Origin: Nonomuraea turcica
GTDB taxonomy: Bacteria; Actinomycetota; Actinomycetes; Streptosporangiales; Streptosporangiaceae
Assembly: GCF_030718205.1 (NCBI RefSeq)
Contig: NZ_JAUZQF010000015.1
Location: 1 to 64,000, forward strand
Direction of reading: 5' to 3'
DNA length: 64,000 bases
In this document: positions 60,742 to 64,000 of the stretch, in pieces
How the letters are laid out: each line of letters opens with the position of its first letter
Position numbering within the stretch: position 1 is the stretch's first letter
Translations under genes and position numbers: made by a program
Notes under the pieces: generated by a model
The model's database searches: none
What the model saw: only the letters and a program-made list of their open reading frames with translations
What the model was told of the DNA's origin: nothing

Positions 60742-62006
60742 TTGAGGAAGCCCTCCGCGCTCTGGGCGAATGTGGCCAGGACCTCGGCGGCCGGCTTGTT
60801 CTGGATGAGCACCTGCTGGTACATGACCTTGAGCTGCTCCTCCCACTTGCCCAGCTGCCCGGTGAGCCGCACCTTCTGGCCGTTGTCCTTGGCGGTGGGC
60901 AGCGCGTCGGCGAAGACCTTGATGACCTCGTTCGACTGCACTTCGGGGAGTTCCGTCCAGGAGACGCGCGGCATGAGCATGCCGGTCTCCTTGGTCGCGG
61001 CCTGCTCGACCTCGATGGCGGTGATGCGCTTGATGAAGTCCCACGACAGCTCGGGCCGGGTGGCCTTGGCCGGCACGAACATGCTGACGCCGGCCGCCTG
61101 GGTGGCCTGGACCTTGTTCTTCAGCGGCGGAGCGACGCCCAGCTCGATGTCGGGACTGGTCTTCCTGATGGGGTCGAGGTCCCACGGGCCGGTGAGGATC
61201 ATCGCGGCGCGCTTGGCTGAGAACAACTTCTGCGGTCCCGAGTAGTCCGTGCTCGACACCGGGACGGGCGCCACCTTGTGCTTGTGGACGAGGTCGGCCT
61301 GGAACTGCAGGGCGGCGACCGCGTCCTCCATCGGCGTCATGACCTTGCCGGTCTGCGGGTCGTAGGGGGTGACGCCGGCCTGGTTCAGCCATGGCCACAC
61401 GTAGGTGTAGTCCTGGTTGAGCGCGACGCCGTACACGCCGTCCTTGGTCAGCTTCTGGGCGGCGGCCAGGAACTCCTCCCAGGTGGTGGGCACCTCCACC
61501 CCGGCGTCCCGCAGCATGGCCTTGTTGTACAGGAGCGTGTTGCAGGTGAAGTGCAGCTGCACCCCGTACACCTTGCCCTGGTACGAGTTGCGCTCGACCG
61601 TCACCGGCTGCCAGTCGGACGGGAAGCCCATCGCCTGGCCGTCGCGGTCCACGAAGTCCTGCAGCGAGCGGGCGTTGCCGGAGATGGCGAACTCCTGCAC
61701 CCACCCGCCGGGCTCCTCCACCAGGTCCGGCACGGTCCCCGAGGCGAAGTCGGCCAGCAGCCTGGTGCGCAGGTCCGGCCACTGGTATTTCTGCAGGTTG
61801 ACCTTGACCTTGTTGGCCTGCTCGAACTCGGCGATCACCTTGCGGTAGGCCTGGTAGTCGTGGCCGGCGTTCCAGTAGACGGTGAACGTGCCGGGCGCGG
61901 CGGTGTTCTGCGCGGTCGGCGCGCCCGCGCAGGACGACAGGACGGGCACGGCGGCGGCCGCCCCGGCCAGGCGGAGCATGTCACGGCGGGAGAGAGTGGG
62001 GGACAT
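60738..62006 (-). CDS. carbohydrate ABC transporter substrate-binding lipoprotein
   Basis: A 422-residue solute receptor of the family-1 sugar binders. A twin-arginine-like start (LSRRDMLRLAG) leads to a lipobox ending SSC. The mature fold shows TVYWNAGHDYQAYRKVIAEFEQAN and the sugar-stacking WPWLNQAG and TGPWDLD segments. AAGGGAA precedes ATG 62006. It follows the LacI gene by 14 bp and opens the transport part of the operon. The linked sulfatase suggests a sulfated oligosaccharide ligand (inference). Confidence 0.9.
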   Translation of the reverse strand: MSPTLSRRDMLRLAGAAAAVPVLSSCAGAPTAQNTAAPGTFTVYWNAGHDYQAYRKVIAEFEQANKVKVNLQKYQWPDLRTRLLADFASGTVPDLVEEPGGWVQEFAISGNARSLQDFVDRDGQAMGFPSDWQPVTVERNSYQGKVYGVQLHFTCNTLLYNKAMLRDAGVEVPTTWEEFLAAAQKLTKDGVYGVALNQDYTYVWPWLNQAGVTPYDPQTGKVMTPMEDAVAALQFQADLVHKHKVAPVPVSSTDYSGPQKLFSAKRAAMILTGPWDLDPIRKTSPDIELGVAPPLKNKVQATQAAGVSMFVPAKATRPELSWDFIKRITAIEVEQAATKETGMLMPRVSWTELPEVQSNEVIKVFADALPTAKDNGQKVRLTGQLGKWEEQLKVMYQQVLIQNKPAAEVLATFAQSAEGFLK

Positions 62007-62020
62007 CTCGTGTTTCCCTT

Positions 62021-63022
62021 CTAGGAAGAGCCCCGCCGCAGGAAGGTCCAGGAGCGGACGATCTCGCGGGCGGGCGGAGCCTCCTCGGCCTGGAGGCGGT
62101 CGAACAGCAGTCGCACGACGTCGGTGTAGTCGTGCCTGAGCGGGCCGACGGTGCTGAGCTGCGGATTGGTGATGAGACCCTCGTCGATGTTGCCGGCGCC
62201 GACGATCGCGACGTCGCCGGGCACGCTCAGCCCGGCGTCCCGCGCTGCCGAGATCGCGCTGATCGCGGCGCGGTCGGAGGCCGCGAAGATCGCGTCGGGG
62301 CGGTCGGGAGAGCGCAGGAGCTCGGTCGCGGTCTGGTACGCCGCCACGCGGTCGTCCGCGCCCGAGGTGATGATGCGCTCCGTCACACCGTGCCGGTCGA
62401 GCGCCGTGGTGTAGCCGAGCAGCCTGCCGACCGGCCGGTCCCGGTAGAGCTCGTGGCGGTGCGCCAGGTACGCGATGCGCCGCCTGCCCTGCGCCAGCAG
62501 ATGCTCGACGGCCTCCACACAGGCCTCCGTCTCCGGCGTGCGGACGACGTCGCAACCCTCGAGACCGCTCTCGTTGCTCAGCACCACCATCGGCAGGCCG
62601 GTGGCGGCGAGCCCGCTGAGCAGGTCGTGCGTGAGGTGGTCGCCGACCACGTTGATCAGCGCGCCGTCGGCGATCCCGCCGCGCAGCACGTCGATCGCCG
62701 CGTTCGCCCGGGCCTCGGAGTAGACGGCCAGGGTGATCACGGAGTAGCCGCGGGCGTCGGCCATCTCGTGCAGGTCCCTGGCCAGCCGCTCGTCGGAGGG
62801 CACGCCGCCGATGGAGCTGAGCACCAGGCAGACCCGCTGGGTGCGGCGCTTGCGCAGGCTCCTCGCGGCCTGGTTGGGGGTGTAGCCGAGTTGCCTGGCG
62901 GCGTCCAGCACCCGCTGCCTCGTCTCGGCGGCTACGGGGCGGTCCCGGCCGCTGAGCACGTAGGAGACGGTCGCGACGGACACGTTCGCGAGCTCGGCCA
63001 CTTGTCGTGCTGTAGGTCTCAT
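62021..63022 (-). CDS. LacI-family transcriptional regulator
   Basis: A 333-residue repressor. The LacI helix-turn-helix and hinge (1-60) read RQVAELANVSVATVSYVLSGRDRPVAAETRQRVLDAARQLGYTPNQAARSLRK; the periplasmic-binding-like sensor follows to the end. As first gene of the operon with its binding protein 14 bp downstream, it should be induced together with the transporter and sulfatase. ATG 63022 starts the conserved N-terminus; a dyad overlaps this start. A second dyad at 63134 could serve the divergent gene. Confidence 0.92.
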   Translation of the reverse strand: MRPTARQVAELANVSVATVSYVLSGRDRPVAAETRQRVLDAARQLGYTPNQAARSLRKRRTQRVCLVLSSIGGVPSDERLARDLHEMADARGYSVITLAVYSEARANAAIDVLRGGIADGALINVVGDHLTHDLLSGLAATGLPMVVLSNESGLEGCDVVRTPETEACVEAVEHLLAQGRRRIAYLAHRHELYRDRPVGRLLGYTTALDRHGVTERIITSGADDRVAAYQTATELLRSPDRPDAIFAASDRAAISAISAARDAGLSVPGDVAIVGAGNIDEGLITNPQLSTVGPLRHDYTDVVRLLFDRLQAEEAPPAREIVRSWTFLRRGSS

Positions 63023-63043
63023 GCTAGTCGAATAACATAGCAT
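63021..63043 (-). promoter_or_regulatory. operator dyad over the LacI start codon
   Basis: ATGCTA (63021-63026) and TAGCAT (63038-63043), 11 bp apart, form a dyad across the start codon. A TATGTT-type -10 box on the minus strand lies inside it, so binding of the LacI protein would block its own transcription. Confidence 0.45.
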
Positions 63044-63380
63044 TCCCGACAGGGATACAAGGTAATTCTCTTCTCTTCATCTCGTGGGAGTGGTCAGGGC
63101 GGCTCGAGAGCGGGCCGCTCGGCACCGCTGTGCTGTTAAACGATTAACATCGCTGGTCACCACGACCGTACTCCTTCCCCTCACTACGGATCAACCCGTC
63201 ATTTGAGGATCAGCACGAGCGCTCGCAGACGTTCTTCGTCATCGCTGAATGCTCCGAACGCGTTTGACCTCGATCTTTAACAGACCGAAAAAATCATGTC
63301 TTGACCAGGCATGCGGATCATGTCACGCTGCGAGCGAAATGATCTAGTTCCCACAACTGCCACGAAGGGCCAGGGGACGA
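63044..63380. promoter_or_regulatory. divergent control region with LacI-type palindrome
   Basis: The 337-bp gap between the LacI operon and the rightmost gene has no coding signal. TGTTAA-ACGA-TTAACA at 63134-63149 is a perfect inverted repeat of LacI operator size. AT-rich stretches near 63280-63300 (TTTAACAGACCG, AAAAAATCATG) may be promoter material for the plus-strand gene. Confidence 0.5.
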
Positions 63381-64000
63381 ATGGGGCATTTATCCACCCT
63401 CAGAACGGTTTCGAATTCCTTTGTCCGTCTCGAGGTCGACGACGCGGAAGCCGCCTCGCTGACCCCATGGACCGGCCACGTCCGCTACACCCCGAAGTAC
63501 GGCGGCCGGACGACGACCGCCGAAAGCTGGGGCCTCGAACTGGCCCCCAAGTCCTCCCTCGCGGCAGGCGTCAACTCCGTCCGCGGGCGGGAACGTGAGC
63601 GCTTCTCGCTGAACGGCGGCGAGGTCGTCGTCTACGACTGTGAGGACCCGGCCGACGCCCGATGGGCCGCGTGGCTGGGCCCGTGGCACATGGCGCACGG
63701 GCTCTTCTACGCCCCCGAATGGGAATCGTCCGACATCGTCGACACCTTCAGCCGTGTGACGTGGGTCGACACCCCCGAAGGGCTCACGGCCGACGGCGGC
63801 TCGCGCTTCGACGTCTCCATGGAGTTCTACGCGACGTGGATCGCGGGCGTCGGCACCATGATGGTCGAATCCAAGCAGGCCGGAATCAGCCGGATCCCCA
63901 ACTGGCGGGGGTACGGCGCGGCCTCGGGCGAGCTGTGGCGGATGCCCGCGCCCCCCACGGGCGATGAGACGCCGTTCCTCCTGGTCACCGAGTCCGCCAT
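63381..64000 (+). CDS. unrecognised protein, 3' end beyond the window
   Basis: From ATG 63381 (GGGGA ribosome site 5 bp upstream) a frame with strong coding bias stays open for 206 codons to the window edge. It starts MGHLSTLRTVSNSFVRLEVDDAEAASLTPWTGHVRY. It then has GLELAPKSSLAAGVNSVRGRERERF, PADARWAAWLGPWHMAHGLFYAPEWE and SRIPNWRGYGAASGELWRM. It is Trp-rich with no signal peptide. I do not recognise the family. It is divergent from the LacI operon and may share its control region. Confidence 0.6.
   Translation, partial: MGHLSTLRTVSNSFVRLEVDDAEAASLTPWTGHVRYTPKYGGRTTTAESWGLELAPKSSLAAGVNSVRGRERERFSLNGGEVVVYDCEDPADARWAAWLGPWHMAHGLFYAPEWESSDIVDTFSRVTWVDTPEGLTADGGSRFDVSMEFYATWIAGVGTMMVESKQAGISRIPNWRGYGAASGELWRMPAPPTGDETPFLLVTESA

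Overview
The window is high-GC DNA with many GTG/TTG starts, ATGA/GTGA stop-start overlaps, lipoproteins, PknB-type kinases and WXG-type proteins. This fits a soil actinobacterium, most likely Streptosporangiaceae (Nonomuraea-like); the genus is an inference. About fifty protein genes are recognisable. No rRNA, tRNA or CRISPR array was seen.

Layout. 0-5 kb: a minus-strand operon for organosulfur or sulfonate scavenging (ABC binding protein, ATPase, permease, flavin monooxygenase, FMN reductase), with a small monooxygenase-fold gene divergent to it. 5-8 kb: a large secreted GH35 beta-galactosidase under an evident operator. 8-11 kb: two tandem-duplicated membrane Ser/Thr kinases. 11-14 kb: a ROK repressor with an ABC permease and ATPase whose binding-protein gene is frameshifted and cut off by a TnpB element. 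14-20 kb: a decay zone holding TnpB element 1, a broken GH43 gene, a broken IS630 element and an IS701-like scrap. 20-27 kb: a WXG-type pair, an AraC regulator, small membrane proteins and lipoproteins, and a fumarylacetoacetate-hydrolase-family gene. 27-30 kb: a NarL-type two-component pair and an L,D-transpeptidase. 30-34 kb: TnpB element 2 (frameshifted) joined to a 5'-truncated glucodextranase. 34-42 kb: a solitary cytochrome b, a polysaccharide deacetylase, a Vgb-like beta-propeller lipoprotein, a histidine phosphatase, a WD40-tailed kinase and a RidA protein.

42-49.4 kb holds a compact five-gene minus-strand operon: SWIM zinc finger, an unassigned 462-aa protein, a vWA protein, a MoxR-type AAA+ ATPase and a DUF5682-type protein. 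It resembles the poorly understood yehLMPQ-type loci of enterobacteria and is the best candidate for an undescribed system. 49.6-54.7 kb looks like a hydantoin/allantoin-type uptake and catabolic locus (GntR, 6PGDH-like dehydrogenase, XRE-cupin regulator, NCS1 permease, hydantoin-racemase-like enzyme) with clear operator palindromes. 54.8-63 kb carries a secreted chitinase, an aldo/keto reductase and a LacI-ABC-sulfatase operon for import and cytosolic desulfation of sulfated sugars. An unrecognised gene runs off the right edge.

Two themes recur. First, the two TnpB elements share a left-end sequence and a similar right-end fold, and each abuts a truncated gene. Second, single-base frameshifts cluster around mobile elements (14-20 and 30-33 kb), while the rest of the window is intact.
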